In this document: piece by piece, positions 8,035-16,870 of the stretch
Layout: every line of letters begins with the position of its first letter
How positions within the stretch are numbered: position 1 is the stretch's first letter
NCBI GenBank assembly: GCA_964372095.1
Contig: CAYJPV010000003.1
Location: 243,175-307,174 of the forward strand
Source: CAYJPV01 sp964372095
GTDB taxonomy: Bacteria > Acidobacteriota > Vicinamibacteria > Vicinamibacterales > JAKQTR01
DNA length: 64,000 nt
Direction of reading: 5' to 3'
Position numbers and translations under genes: made by a program
The notes under the pieces: model-generated
Seen by the model: the letters and a program-made list of their open reading frames with translations, nothing else
Databases searched by the model: none
What the model was told of the DNA's origin: nothing

Positions 8035-9282
8035 ATGGCCAAAAAAGGCGACGAAACCGAAGTGTTGCGTTGTTCGTTCTGCAACAAGGATCAGAACGAC
8101 GTCCGCAAGCTGATCGCGGGCCCGACGGTGTTCATCTGCGACGAGTGTGTCGAAGTCTGCAACGACATCATCGCCGACGATAACCGGTACGAGAACAAGG
8201 GCCTGCGGACCACCCTGCCGACGCCCCAGGAGATCAAGAAATTCCTGGACGACTACGTGATCGGGCAGGACCGTACCAAGAAGAAACTGGCCGTTGCGGT
8301 CTACAACCACTACAAGCGCATTGAAATCCAGAAGCAGGCCCGCGGCCGGCACGACATCGAGCTGACCAAGGCCAATATTCTGCTCATCGGCCCGACGGGC
8401 ACGGGCAAGACGCTGCTGGCCCAGACACTGGCCAAGATGCTGTCGGTGCCCTTCGCGATCGTGGACGCCACGACGCTCACGGAAGCCGGGTACGTCGGCG
8501 AAGACGTCGAGAACATCATCCTCAAGCTGCTGCAGGCCGCCGGCGGCGACATCGAGAAGTGCCAGCAGGGCATCATCTACATCGACGAGATCGACAAGAT
8601 CTCGCGCAAGGACGAAAACCCGTCGATCACCCGGGACGTCTCGGGCGAAGGCGTGCAGCAGGCGCTGCTGAAGATCCTCGAAGGCACGATGGCGAACGTG
8701 CCGCCCCAGGGCGGCCGCAAGCACCCGCACCAGGAGTTCTTCCAGGTCGACACGACCAACATCCTGTTCATCTGCGGCGGGGCGTTCGTGGGCCTCGAAA
8801 AGGTCATCGACCGCCGCGTGGGCAAGAAGACGATGGGTTTCCGGGCGGACGTGAAGCCGCACGGGGCGCGCGATCTCGGCGGGACGCTGGAACGGCTGGA
8901 ACCCGAAGACCTCATCAAATACGGCCTGATTCCCGAATTCGTCGGCCGTCTGCCGGTGGTGGGCACACTGCACGAGCTCGACAAGGCTGCGCTCGTGGAG
9001 ATTCTGACGCAACCGAAGAATGCGATCACGCGTCAGTACCAGAAACTGTTCGAGTTCGAGAACGTGAAGCTGCGATTCACGGACGACGCGCTCGAAGCGA
9101 TTGCCGAAGCCGCCCTGCACCGCAAGATCGGCGCGCGCGGGTTGCGCATGATCATCGAGGATCTCATGCTCGAAATCATGTACACCCTGCCGGGCCAGAA
9201 GAAGATCCGCGAATGCATGATCACCCGTGAGGTGGTCGAGGCCAAGGCTCAGCCCATTACGCTGATGGAGAAGGCCGGCTAA
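8035..9282 (+). CDS. clpX: ATP-dependent Clp protease ATP-binding subunit ClpX
   Basis: AAA+ unfoldase of 415 residues that recognises, unfolds and passes substrates into ClpP. The N-terminal C4 zinc domain has Cys13, Cys16, Cys35 and Cys38. Walker A is GPTGTGKT (119-126), pore loop GYVGEDV is at 152-158, and Walker B is IIYIDEID (180-187). The RKH pore motif appears in GGRKHPHQ. The ClpP-docking loop reads MGF in place of the common IGF. The stop codon directly abuts the lon start. Confidence 0.98.
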   Translation: MAKKGDETEVLRCSFCNKDQNDVRKLIAGPTVFICDECVEVCNDIIADDNRYENKGLRTTLPTPQEIKKFLDDYVIGQDRTKKKLAVAVYNHYKRIEIQKQARGRHDIELTKANILLIGPTGTGKTLLAQTLAKMLSVPFAIVDATTLTEAGYVGEDVENIILKLLQAAGGDIEKCQQGIIYIDEIDKISRKDENPSITRDVSGEGVQQALLKILEGTMANVPPQGGRKHPHQEFFQVDTTNILFICGGAFVGLEKVIDRRVGKKTMGFRADVKPHGARDLGGTLERLEPEDLIKYGLIPEFVGRLPVVGTLHELDKAALVEILTQPKNAITRQYQKLFEFENVKLRFTDDALEAIAEAALHRKIGARGLRMIIEDLMLEIMYTLPGQKKIRECMITREVVEAKAQPITLMEKAG

Positions 9283-11676
9283 GTGGAAGTCTACGAAACG
9301 CTCCCAGTGATCCCGCTGCGGGAACTCGTGGTGTTCCCGCACATGATGGTGCCCTTTGTCATCGGGCGGCCGGCGTCGATCCGTGCCCTCGAGCACGCGC
9401 TGAGCAAGGACAAGCGCGTGTTCCTGGCGGCCCAGCACGACGCCCAGCTCGACGATCCCCAGCCCCAGGATATTTACTCGATGGGCTGCGTCGCCAACGT
9501 GGTCCAGAGCCTGAAGCTGCCCGACGGCAACATCAAGCTCCTCGTCGAGGGCGCCGAACGCGGCCGCGCCATCGAGTGGAAGGAAGACAAGGGCTTCTTC
9601 CGGGTCGTCGTGAAGGTCCTGCCGCGCCATCGCGACGCCACGGGCGACGTGGAAGGCGCGATGTCGCGGGTGGTGTCGCTGTTCGAGCAGTACATCAAGC
9701 TGTCGAACAGCCTCCAGTACGACGCCATGATCGCCGCGGTGCGCGTGGACGACCCGGGCCGCCTGTCCGACACGATCGCCGCGCATCTCGTCATCAGCCT
9801 GGACGAGAAGCAGAACCTCCTCGAGATGTTGTCGCCGCTCGAGCGCCTGAATCGCATCGCCGCCGTCCTCGAAACCGAGGTGGACAAACTCCAGGTGGAC
9901 CGCCGGATCCAGTCTCGCGTGAAGAAGCAGATGGAGAAGGCCCAGAAGGAGTACTACCTCAATGAAAAGATGAAGGCGATCCAGAAGGAACTGGGCCGGA
10001 AGGACGAAAAGGGCAACGAGGTGGACGATCTCAAGAAGAAGATCGACCAGTCCAGGATGCCCAAGGAGGTCCAGGAGAAAGCCGTCCAGGAGTTGAAGCG
10101 CCTCGAGGCCATGCCGCCCATGTCGGCGGAGGCGACGGTCTCCCGCAACTACCTCGACTGGCTCATCGCGGTGCCGTGGCACAAGAAGAGCAAAGAAAGC
10201 CGCGATCTCAAGCGGGCCGAGGAGATCCTCAACGCGGATCACTACGGCCTTGAGAAGATCAAGGAACGGATCCTCGAGTTCCTGGCAGTACGTGCCCTGG
10301 TCAAGAAGCCGAAGGCCACGATCCTGACGTTCGCCGGCCCTCCGGGCGTCGGCAAGACGTCGCTCGCCAAGTCGATCGCCCGCGCCATGAACCGGCAGTT
10401 CGTCCGGCTGTCCCTCGGCGGCGTACGCGACGAGGCGGAAATCCGCGGCCATCGCCGCACGTACATCGGCGCCTTCCCCGGCCAGATCATCCAGATGATG
10501 AAGAAGGCCGGCACCCAGAACCCGGTGTTCCTGCTGGACGAGATCGACAAGATGTCGATGGACTTCCGCGGCGACCCGTCGGCCGCCCTGCTGGAAGTAC
10601 TCGACCCGGAGCAGAACCACACGTTCCTGGATCACTACCTGGACGTCGAGTACGACCTGTCGAACGTGATGTTCATCTGCACGGCCAACGTGCTGCACAC
10701 CGTGCCCCAGGCCCTGCGTGACCGGATGGAAGTGCTCCAGCTCCCCGGCTACACCGAGCAGGAGAAGGTGGAAATCGCCAAGCGGTTCCTGGTCACCAAG
10801 TCGGTGGAAGGCACGGGGCTGACCTCCGAGAACATCCGGTTCGCCGACGAAGCCCTGCAGACGGTCATCCAGCGCTACACGCGCGAAGCCGGTGTCCGCA
10901 ATCTCGAACGCGAGATCGCGTCCATCTGCCGGAAGGTGGCCCGACGCGTCGTGACCGAGGGCGCCAGCTACTTCGAGGAAATCACGGCCGAGCGGGTGAC
11001 CGTCCATCTGGGCGTGCCGCGGTTCCGGCCGACGACCGCCGAAGAGACAAACGAGATCGGCCTGGCCACAGGCCTGGCCTGGACTGAAGTCGGCGGCGAG
11101 ATTCTCGTGACCGAAGCGACGTTGATGCCGGGCCGCGGCCGCCTGACGCTCACCGGGAAACTGGGCGACGTCATGCAGGAATCGGCGCAGGCCGCGCTCA
11201 GCTGGGTGCGGTCGAAGGTGGACGAGTACGGTTTCGACGCCGACTTCCATCGCCGCAACGACGTCCACATCCACGTGCCGGAAGGCGCCATCCCGAAAGA
11301 CGGCCCGTCGGCCGGCATCACGATGGCGACGGCGCTGGTCTCGATCCTCGCCAAGGTTGCGGTCAGGCGCGACGTCGCCATGACGGGCGAGATCACCCTG
11401 CGCGGCAAAGTGCTCCCCATCGGCGGCGTCAAAGAGAAGGTGCTGGCCGCCCACCGGGCTGGTGTGACGAGCATCATCCTGCCGAAAGACAACGAGAAGG
11501 ATCTCGCGGACATCCCGCGGAGTGTGCTGGACGTGCTCAGCATCTATCTCGTGGAGACCATGGACGAGGTCCTGCGCCTCGCACTGGCCGAACCGCTGCC
11601 TGGACGCGGTCCCGGTGTGCCGATCGAACCCGTCAAGGTCGAACGGGCGGTCGGGGACGAGAGGGTTACTCACTAG
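9283..11676 (+). CDS. lon: Lon protease
   Basis: AAA+ serine protease of 797 residues that degrades misfolded and regulatory proteins. The N-terminal substrate-binding domain (about 1-200) is followed by Walker A GPPGVGKT (352-359), Walker B VFLLDEID and the C-terminal protease domain with the Ser676-Lys719 dyad (GPSAG and GGVKEK). The start is GTG immediately after the clpX TAA, with no gap, so translational coupling to clpX is likely. A composite heptad element begins at its stop codon. Confidence 0.97.
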   Translation: MEVYETLPVIPLRELVVFPHMMVPFVIGRPASIRALEHALSKDKRVFLAAQHDAQLDDPQPQDIYSMGCVANVVQSLKLPDGNIKLLVEGAERGRAIEWKEDKGFFRVVVKVLPRHRDATGDVEGAMSRVVSLFEQYIKLSNSLQYDAMIAAVRVDDPGRLSDTIAAHLVISLDEKQNLLEMLSPLERLNRIAAVLETEVDKLQVDRRIQSRVKKQMEKAQKEYYLNEKMKAIQKELGRKDEKGNEVDDLKKKIDQSRMPKEVQEKAVQELKRLEAMPPMSAEATVSRNYLDWLIAVPWHKKSKESRDLKRAEEILNADHYGLEKIKERILEFLAVRALVKKPKATILTFAGPPGVGKTSLAKSIARAMNRQFVRLSLGGVRDEAEIRGHRRTYIGAFPGQIIQMMKKAGTQNPVFLLDEIDKMSMDFRGDPSAALLEVLDPEQNHTFLDHYLDVEYDLSNVMFICTANVLHTVPQALRDRMEVLQLPGYTEQEKVEIAKRFLVTKSVEGTGLTSENIRFADEALQTVIQRYTREAGVRNLEREIASICRKVARRVVTEGASYFEEITAERVTVHLGVPRFRPTTAEETNEIGLATGLAWTEVGGEILVTEATLMPGRGRLTLTGKLGDVMQESAQAALSWVRSKVDEYGFDADFHRRNDVHIHVPEGAIPKDGPSAGITMATALVSILAKVAVRRDVAMTGEITLRGKVLPIGGVKEKVLAAHRAGVTSIILPKDNEKDLADIPRSVLDVLSIYLVETMDEVLRLALAEPLPGRGPGVPIEPVKVERAVGDERVTH

Positions 11677-11740
11677 GGATTAGGGATTAGGGGTTAAGGA
11701 TTAGGGGTTAGGGATTAGGGGAAGACAGGGGCTGTGCCCC
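11673..11740. repeat. Composite heptad element copy 1 (after lon)
   Basis: A GGGATTA/GGGGTTA heptad arm (11673-11720) runs into a core variant, GGGGAAGACAGGGG followed by CTGTGCCCC (to 11740). The right-hand C-rich heptad arm is missing. The stretch 11741-11903 holds CCTGAAG/TCTGAAG-like degenerate heptads and no gene I can see. Confidence 0.75.
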
Positions 11741-11945
11741 ACTTCCTCTGTGAAGCCGCCCGCGGCGCAACGCTCGTGGGGGCAGGCCGGGAGCCCCGGA
11801 GCCGGTGGCCTGAGTCTGAAGTCCGGCGCGTGGCCGCGGGCCGTGAGCCTGTGAAGTCGTTGGACGCGCCTCATGCGCGTCTGTCGCCCGGCGGTCGGCA
11901 CGCATGAAGCCGGTCGCCGATCGTGTTGAAATCCAACTGCACCGA

Positions 11946-12572
11946 ATGGCCCGAGTCAGAATCCTCGGGGCAGAGTTCGTCACCAGCGCGTCGCGCGCCG
12001 GTGATCTGCCCCGTTCACCGTTGCCCGAACTGGCGTTCGCTGGTCGCTCGAATGTCGGCAAGTCGAGCCTGATCAACGCCATCGCCGGCCGGACGCTCGC
12101 CCGGACGAGTGCGGCCCCTGGCAAGACCCGCCTGGCCAACTACTACGCCATCCGCCCGGACAAGGGCCGTGCCTTTCACCTGGTGGACCTGCCGGGTTAC
12201 GGCTACGCCCGCGGTGATCGCAGCGGCGGCGTCTTCGAAGCCCTGGCGCGCGAGTACTTCTTCGGGGAGCAGGGTGAGGCCGTGCGCGGGGCGATTGCCG
12301 GCGTCATGCTGCTGGTCGACGCCCGGCACCCGGGCCTGGAGGCCGACGTCCAGGCGTTCCAGTGGTTCGCGGCACAGGGGCCGCCCGTATGTCTGGTGGC
12401 CACGAAGGCCGACAAACTCTCCCGCAATGAACGCCAGCGGACCGCCCGCGCCCTGGCCGACGTGTTTGGACAAGCGGCGCTCATGACGTCGGTCACGGCC
12501 GGCGAAGGCATCGAGGATATCTGGACATGGATCGTGCAACACCTTCAGCAGTGGACACCGCCAGCACGGTAG
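11946..12572 (+). CDS. engB: Ribosome biogenesis GTPase EngB/YsxC
   Basis: TRAFAC-class GTPase of 208 residues needed for 50S subunit assembly. G1 is GRSNVGKSS, the switch-region APGKT is present, G3 is DLPG (in LVDLPGYGYA), and G4 is TKAD. An in-frame ATG at 11904 would add 14 residues. The later ATG is preferred because MARVRILGAEFVTSA matches the usual family N-terminus and length; neither start has a clear Shine-Dalgarno. The 3' end overlaps the rho reading frame by 46 bases. Confidence 0.93.
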   Translation: MARVRILGAEFVTSASRAGDLPRSPLPELAFAGRSNVGKSSLINAIAGRTLARTSAAPGKTRLANYYAIRPDKGRAFHLVDLPGYGYARGDRSGGVFEALAREYFFGEQGEAVRGAIAGVMLLVDARHPGLEADVQAFQWFAAQGPPVCLVATKADKLSRNERQRTARALADVFGQAALMTSVTAGEGIEDIWTWIVQHLQQWTPPAR

Positions 12573-13843
12573 AGGCAGACAAGCTGGACCTGGGCGCGCT
12601 CAAGACGATGAGCGTCTCGGCCCTGACCGCCCTGGCCAAGAAGCTCGACTTGCCCGGCGCGACGGGCCTCCGCAAGCAGGACCTGATCTTCCAGATCCTC
12701 CGCGGCCGGGCCGAGCGCAACGGCGCGATGACGGCGGAGGGCGTGCTCGAAACCCTGCCGGACGGCTACGGCTTCCTCCGGGGGCCCAGCTACAACTACC
12801 TGCCGGGCCCGGACGACGTCTACGTCTCGCCGTCCCAGATCCGGCGCTTCGACCTGCAGACCGGCGACACGGTCTCGGGCCAGATCCGGCCGCCCAAGGA
12901 GGGCGAGCGGTACCTGGCGATGGTGAAGGTCGACAGCGTCAACTTCTCGGCCCCCGAAAAAGCCCGCGAACGCGTCTTCTTCGAGAACCTGACGCCGCTC
13001 TACCCCGAAGAGCGGATCCGCCTGGAGTACAACGCCGAAGACCTCTCCACACGGGTCATCGATCTGATGGTGCCGATCGGCAAAGGCCAGCGCGGCCTCA
13101 TCGTCGCCCCGCCGCGCACGGGCAAGACCATGCTGCTGCAGGCCCTGGCCAACAGCGTGATGGCGAACCACCCGGAAGTCTTCCTGATCGTCCTGCTGAT
13201 CGACGAACGCCCGGAAGAAGTGACGGACATGCAGCGGTCGGTGAAGGGCGAGGTGGTGTCCTCGACATTCGATGAACCGCCGCAGCGGCACGTCCAGGTG
13301 GCCGAAATGGTCATCGAAAAGGCCAAACGCCTGGTGGAGACCGGCAAGGACGTCGTCATCCTGCTCGACTCGATCACGCGCCTGGCCCGCGCGTACAACA
13401 CTGTCGTCCCGGCCTCGGGACGTGTGCTGTCGGGCGGCGTGGACAGCAATGCGCTGCAGAAACCCAAACGATTCTTCGGCGCTGCCCGCAACATCGAACG
13501 CGGGGGCTCGCTGACCATCATCGCGACGGCCCTGATCGACACCGGATCGCGCATGGACGACGTGATCTTCGAGGAGTTCAAGGGCACCGGCAACCTCGAG
13601 ATTCACCTGGACCGCAAACTGGCCGACCGCCGGGTGTTCCCTGCCATCGACATCCAGAAGAGCGGCACACGGAAAGAAGAGCTGCTCATCGAGCGCGAGA
13701 CCCTCAGCAAGATCTGGGTGCTGCGCAAGGTGCTCGATCCGCTCTCGCCGGTGGACGCGATGGAACTGCTGCTGTCCAAGATGCAGAAGACCAAGACGAA
13801 CGCCGATTTCCTCGCGGCGATGAGCGGCGGGGGCAGGGGCTAG
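12527..13843 (+). CDS. rho: Transcription termination factor Rho
   Basis: Hexameric RNA helicase of 438 residues that ends transcription of untranslated RNA. The N-terminal helical domain with RKQDLIFQIL (about 48-57) is followed by an RNA-binding cold-shock-like domain beginning at GVLETLPDGYGFLR. The P-loop is APPRTGKT, and the Q-loop/R-loop region includes VDSNALQKPKRFFGAARN. The chosen ATG at 12527 lies inside engB, with GAGG ten bases upstream. The next in-frame starts (GTG 12551, ATG 12608) would trim the first helix. The gene is coupled to engB and followed by a composite heptad element. Confidence 0.96.
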   Translation: MDRATPSAVDTASTVEADKLDLGALKTMSVSALTALAKKLDLPGATGLRKQDLIFQILRGRAERNGAMTAEGVLETLPDGYGFLRGPSYNYLPGPDDVYVSPSQIRRFDLQTGDTVSGQIRPPKEGERYLAMVKVDSVNFSAPEKARERVFFENLTPLYPEERIRLEYNAEDLSTRVIDLMVPIGKGQRGLIVAPPRTGKTMLLQALANSVMANHPEVFLIVLLIDERPEEVTDMQRSVKGEVVSSTFDEPPQRHVQVAEMVIEKAKRLVETGKDVVILLDSITRLARAYNTVVPASGRVLSGGVDSNALQKPKRFFGAARNIERGGSLTIIATALIDTGSRMDDVIFEEFKGTGNLEIHLDRKLADRRVFPAIDIQKSGTRKEELLIERETLSKIWVLRKVLDPLSPVDAMELLLSKMQKTKTNADFLAAMSGGGRG

Positions 13844-13847
13844 ACTG

Positions 13848-13974
13848 GGGATTGGGGATTGGGGATTGGGGATTGGGGATTGGGGATTAGGGATTAGGGA
13901 TTAGGGATTAGGGAAAGCCAGGGGATGTCCCCAGCCCCAAACCGCGCCCCATGCCCCACGTCCCATGCCCCTAA
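13848..13974. repeat. Composite heptad element copy 2 (after rho)
   Basis: GGGGATT units change into GGGATTA units (13848-13910). They run into the core GGGAAAGCCAGGGGATGT plus CCCC (13911-13932), then a C-rich arm with CCCCATG-like heptads to 13974. The element separates convergent rho and the permease gene and may end their transcripts. Confidence 0.85.
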
Positions 13975-15182
13975 CTGCGGAACGCCAGCCAGGCGGCGGC
14001 GATGGCGAGTGTCAAGATCGTCACGGGGATCCCCACTCTCGCGTGCAGGCGCCAGTCGATCGAGACCCCGAGCCTCCGCGCCTGATCGACGACGATGATG
14101 TTGGCGATGCTGCCGACGATCAGCAGGTTGCCCGCCAGAGTCGATGCCAGGGCCAGGATGGCGCCGGCCAGGGGGTGGCTGGCCGCCGGCAGCAGGAGCA
14201 TCACCGCCGGCACGTTCGACACCACGTTGGACAAACCCACGGTCACCCCGAACAAGACGCCCGGGTGGCGCAGGTCCAGCCCCCAGCCCGAAAGGTGTGC
14301 CAGTCCCTGAGCGGCCAATCCGACCTCCTGCGCCGCGGCGTTCACGACAAACAGGCCCATGAACAGGACCAGCAACTGCCAGTCGACCAGCCCCAGGACG
14401 TCGCGTGAATCCATACGCCGGCTCGTGAGCAGCACGCCGGCGCCGGCCAGGGCGACGGCTTCGTGAGGCCACGGCGCGACCAGGAATGCCGCGACCACCG
14501 CCGCCAGAACCAAGGCACCCTTCAGTGTGTGCCACGCGTTGAACGGCACGTGTTCAACGGCCGGCACGGCACCCGGGCGCTTCCACTTCGCCCGCCACAT
14601 CCACGCGATCACGGCCCAGACCAGGACCAGCCCCACCATGGCCGGCACGCCGCCATCCACGAGGTAGCGGGCAAACGAGAGGTGCAGTGTCTGCCCGATC
14701 AGCATGTTCTGCGGGTTGCCGATCAACGTGGCGGCTGACCCGACGTTGGCCGCGCACGCAAGCCCGAGCAGATACGGAACGGGGTCCAGTGACCGGCGGG
14801 CGCACAACTCCACCAGAACGGGCGTCATGGCCAGGCAGACGATGTCATTGGCCAGCAGCGCCGACAGGACGCCGGCCAGCACAATCACGCCAGCAAGCAG
14901 CCCGGACGGGGAGGCACCGTACGACGCCAGCCGCTCCACGACGAGGGTGTAGAAGCCGCTGAGCCGGAACTGCGCCGAGACGATCATCAGCCCGAACAGC
15001 AGCGCAATCGTCCCGACATCCACCGACGCCCACGCACGGGCCGCGGTCATGTCGCCCGTCGCCACGAGGGCGATGGCGCCCAGCAGCGCGATCCCGGCCC
15101 GGTCCATGCGGAGACCCGGAATCTCGCCCAGGACCATGCCCGCGTAGACGGCCACGAACACGAACAGCACGGTCGGATGCAT
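13971..15182 (-). CDS. ArsB/NhaD-type anion permease (SLC13-like)
   Basis: Inner-membrane transporter of 403 residues with about 11 hydrophobic segments, in the ion-transporter superfamily that includes ArsB, NhaD and SLC13 carriers. Conserved-looking motifs are LLANDIVCLAMTPV in the middle and VGLSNVVSNVPAVMLLL near the C-terminal third, both typical hairpin-loop Asn/Pro signatures. The substrate could be a dicarboxylate, sulfate, arsenite or Na+/H+; sequence alone does not decide. An ATG at 15191 and a still longer reading through the heptad array are possible. The ATG at 15182 is preferred because a -10-like CATAAT ends seven bases before it. It is divergent from the aldo/keto reductase. 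Confidence 0.82.
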   Translation of the reverse strand: MHPTVLFVFVAVYAGMVLGEIPGLRMDRAGIALLGAIALVATGDMTAARAWASVDVGTIALLFGLMIVSAQFRLSGFYTLVVERLASYGASPSGLLAGVIVLAGVLSALLANDIVCLAMTPVLVELCARRSLDPVPYLLGLACAANVGSAATLIGNPQNMLIGQTLHLSFARYLVDGGVPAMVGLVLVWAVIAWMWRAKWKRPGAVPAVEHVPFNAWHTLKGALVLAAVVAAFLVAPWPHEAVALAGAGVLLTSRRMDSRDVLGLVDWQLLVLFMGLFVVNAAAQEVGLAAQGLAHLSGWGLDLRHPGVLFGVTVGLSNVVSNVPAVMLLLPAASHPLAGAILALASTLAGNLLIVGSIANIIVVDQARRLGVSIDWRLHARVGIPVTILTLAIAAAWLAFRS

Positions 15183-15189
15183 CGGGAGC

Positions 15190-15195
15190 ATTATG
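15190..15195 (-). promoter_or_regulatory. Candidate -10 box of the permease gene
   Basis: CATAAT read on the minus strand is seven bases before the ATG at 15182, with no Shine-Dalgarno. The heptad array begins at the next base or so upstream, where a -35 would have to be. Confidence 0.4.
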
Positions 15196-15277
15196 ACTGG
15201 GGATTGGGGGTTGGGGATTGGGGGTTGGGAACATCCCCTGTCTTTCCCCAATCCCCAATCCCTAATCCCCAGTCCCC
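15196..15277. repeat. Composite heptad element copy 3 (between divergent genes)
   Basis: A GGGGATT/GGGGGTT arm (15198-15226), the core in reverse orientation (15227-15249; its complement reads GGGGAAAGACAGGGGATG then TTCCC), and a CCCCAAT/CCCTAAT arm (15246-15277). The two arms are inverted relative to each other, so the whole could fold into a long hairpin. It fills the space between the permease and aldo/keto reductase -10 boxes. Confidence 0.88.
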
Positions 15278-15281
15278 TTGG

Positions 15282-15287
15282 TATAGT
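15282..15287 (+). promoter_or_regulatory. Candidate -10 box of the aldo/keto reductase gene
   Basis: TATAGT ends six bases before the ATG at 15294, and no Shine-Dalgarno fits between them. This is consistent with a leaderless mRNA. Upstream is the C-rich arm of the composite heptad element, with no recognisable -35. Confidence 0.45.
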
Positions 15288-15293
15288 AGCCTC

Positions 15294-16259
15294 ATGCAGT
15301 ACCGCACCTTTGGCAGACTGGGATGGCGCGTGTCGGAGATGGGCTTCGGGACCTGGGGCATGGGCGGCTGGAGCGGCTCCGCCGACGACGCCTCACGTGC
15401 CGCGCTCCGGCGTGGACTCGAACTTGGCTGCAACTTCCTGGACACGGCGGCGGCGTACGGGAACGGCCACAGCGAAGGCCTGATCCGTCAGGTCCTGGGC
15501 GAGTGGCAGGGCCCGCGGCCGTACATCGCGACGAAGATCCCGCCCAAGAACGGGCAGTGGCCGGGACGTGCCGAATACGACGTCACGGACGTGTTCCCCG
15601 CCGATCACATTCGTGCGAGCACCGAGCAGAGCCTGAAGAACCTCGGTGTCGCCGCCGTGGACCTCCAGCAATTCCACGTCTGGTCGGACACCTGGGCGCT
15701 CGACGCCGGCTGGCAGCGCGCGGTGGCCGACCTGCGCGACCAGGGGCTGATTCGCGGCGTCGGCATCAGCGTGAACCGCTGGCAGCCGGCCAACGTCATC
15801 GAAGCCCTGAAGACCGGCCTCATCGACGCCGTGCAGGTGGTCTACAACATCTTCGATCAGGCGCCGGAGGACGAGTTGTTTCCCCTGTGCCAGCAACTGG
15901 GGGTCGCGATCATCGCCCGCGTGCCCTTCGATGAAGGCTCGCTGACCGGCACGATGTCGCTCACCGATACCTGGCCGTCGACAGACTGGCGCAGCCTCTA
16001 CTTCACGCCGGACAATCTGCGCCAGACGCTGGCACGCGTCGAGGCCATCAAGGCCGACGTGCCGGCCGGCATGAGCCTGCCCGACCTGGCCCTCCGCTTC
16101 ATCCTGCACCACCCGGCCGTCGGTACGGTCATCCCCGGCATGCGGTCGATCCGCAACGTGGAACGGAACATGGCCACGAGCGACGGCGCACCCTTTGCCG
16201 CCAGCCTCCTGGCCGCGATGCGCCGGCATCGGTGGGACCGCACGACGGTAATTCCCTAG
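15294..16259 (+). CDS. Aldo/keto reductase
   Basis: NADPH-dependent oxidoreductase of the AKR superfamily, 321 residues, a TIM barrel. The signature FLDTAAAYGNGHSE carries the catalytic Asp and Tyr. The catalytic Lys is in IATKIPPK and the His in LQQFHVWSD. The cofactor-binding GTVIPGMRSIRNVE motif is near the C-terminus. It should reduce an aldehyde or ketone; substrate unknown. An in-frame reading extends upstream through a heptad array, but MQYRTFGRLGWRVSEMG is the normal family N-terminus and is placed just after a -10-like box. A composite heptad element begins at its stop. Confidence 0.92.
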   Translation: MQYRTFGRLGWRVSEMGFGTWGMGGWSGSADDASRAALRRGLELGCNFLDTAAAYGNGHSEGLIRQVLGEWQGPRPYIATKIPPKNGQWPGRAEYDVTDVFPADHIRASTEQSLKNLGVAAVDLQQFHVWSDTWALDAGWQRAVADLRDQGLIRGVGISVNRWQPANVIEALKTGLIDAVQVVYNIFDQAPEDELFPLCQQLGVAIIARVPFDEGSLTGTMSLTDTWPSTDWRSLYFTPDNLRQTLARVEAIKADVPAGMSLPDLALRFILHHPAVGTVIPGMRSIRNVERNMATSDGAPFAASLLAAMRRHRWDRTTVIP

Positions 16260-16382
16260 GGACTAGGGACTAGGGACTAGGGACTAGGGACTAGGGACTA
16301 GGGGCTAGGGACTAGGGGAAAGACAGGGGATGTGCCCCGCCGCCCGCCCGCCCCCCCCCAACCCCCAACCCCCAATCCCCAG
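16256..16382. repeat. Composite heptad element copy 4 (before rpmE)
   Basis: Eight GGGACTA-type units (16256-16314) run into the core GGGGAAAGACAGGGGATG then TGCCCC (16315-16338). A C-rich arm follows, with a short C homopolymer and CCCCAAC/CCCCAAT units to 16382. Same design and core as the copies at 13.9 and 15.2 kb. Confidence 0.88.
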
Positions 16383-16407
16383 TGTGGTGTTGCCACCGGT
16401 GCCCTGC

Positions 16408-16413
16408 TATACT
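16408..16413 (+). promoter_or_regulatory. Candidate -10 box of rpmE
   Basis: TATACT lies 32 bases before the rpmE ATG. No good -35 is seen at 16-18 bases upstream. A Shine-Dalgarno (AAGGAG, 16433-16438) precedes the start codon, so rpmE appears to have a short leader. Confidence 0.4.
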
Positions 16414-16445
16414 TGGTAGTTCCGGGTCACCGGAAGGAGTGAGCA

Positions 16446-16706
16446 ATGAAGGAAGGTATCCACCCGAAGTACGAGATCGTTGACGTCCGGTGCGCCTGCG
16501 GCGCCACCTGGAAGACGCGCTCGACGAAGCCCGAACTGCACCTCGAAATCTGTTCGCAGTGCCACCCGTTCTACACCGGCCGCCAGAAGATCCTGGACAT
16601 CGAAGGCCGCGTCGAACGGTTCACGAAGAAGTTCGGCGCGCAGACGTCGGAATCCCGCAAGCAGGCCGCCAAGGCCAAGAAGTCCGTGGCCGGTCCGACC
16701 GCCTAG
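16446..16706 (+). CDS. rpmE: 50S ribosomal protein L31, zinc-binding type
   Basis: Large-subunit protein of 86 residues. Four cysteines (Cys16, Cys18, Cys36, Cys39) form the zinc site of the C+ paralogue. HPFYTGRQKILDIEGRVERF is the family signature. The C-terminal tail (66-86) is basic and Ala/Lys rich, a little longer than usual. A strong AAGGAG Shine-Dalgarno sets the start. Being the zinc-containing form, it may act as a zinc reservoir in the family's known way. Confidence 0.97.
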   Translation: MKEGIHPKYEIVDVRCACGATWKTRSTKPELHLEICSQCHPFYTGRQKILDIEGRVERFTKKFGAQTSESRKQAAKAKKSVAGPTA

Positions 16707-16721
16707 TGTGTCCGGTGATGT

Positions 16722-16746
16722 ACGTCGGTCGGCTGTCGACCGACGT
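16722..16746 (+). terminator. Hairpin downstream of rpmE
   Basis: ACGTCGGTCG (16722-16731) pairs perfectly with CGACCGACGT (16737-16746) around a five-base loop. A smaller hairpin (GGCGTG/CACGCC, 16759-16775) follows. There is no T-run. It lies 16 bases after the rpmE stop and is the only structure I see in 16707-16870; it may mark the rpmE 3' end. Confidence 0.5.
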
Positions 16747-16870
16747 GCGTCAGGCCTTGGCGTGAGCCCCACGCCGTTCCACCCACTCACCCTCAACAGG
16801 CAGGCGCGTACGTCCTGAGGCGGCCGTGGTGTCTGCGCACCGACGCGGTGGCACGGGCGCCGGCCGGATC

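Noticed and set aside
7948..11673. A very long open frame (about 1240 codons) antisense to clpX-lon
   Set aside because: It overlaps two highly conserved genes, its translation is Arg/His/Gly/Leu-rich with no domain I recognise, and long antisense frames are expected at this GC content.
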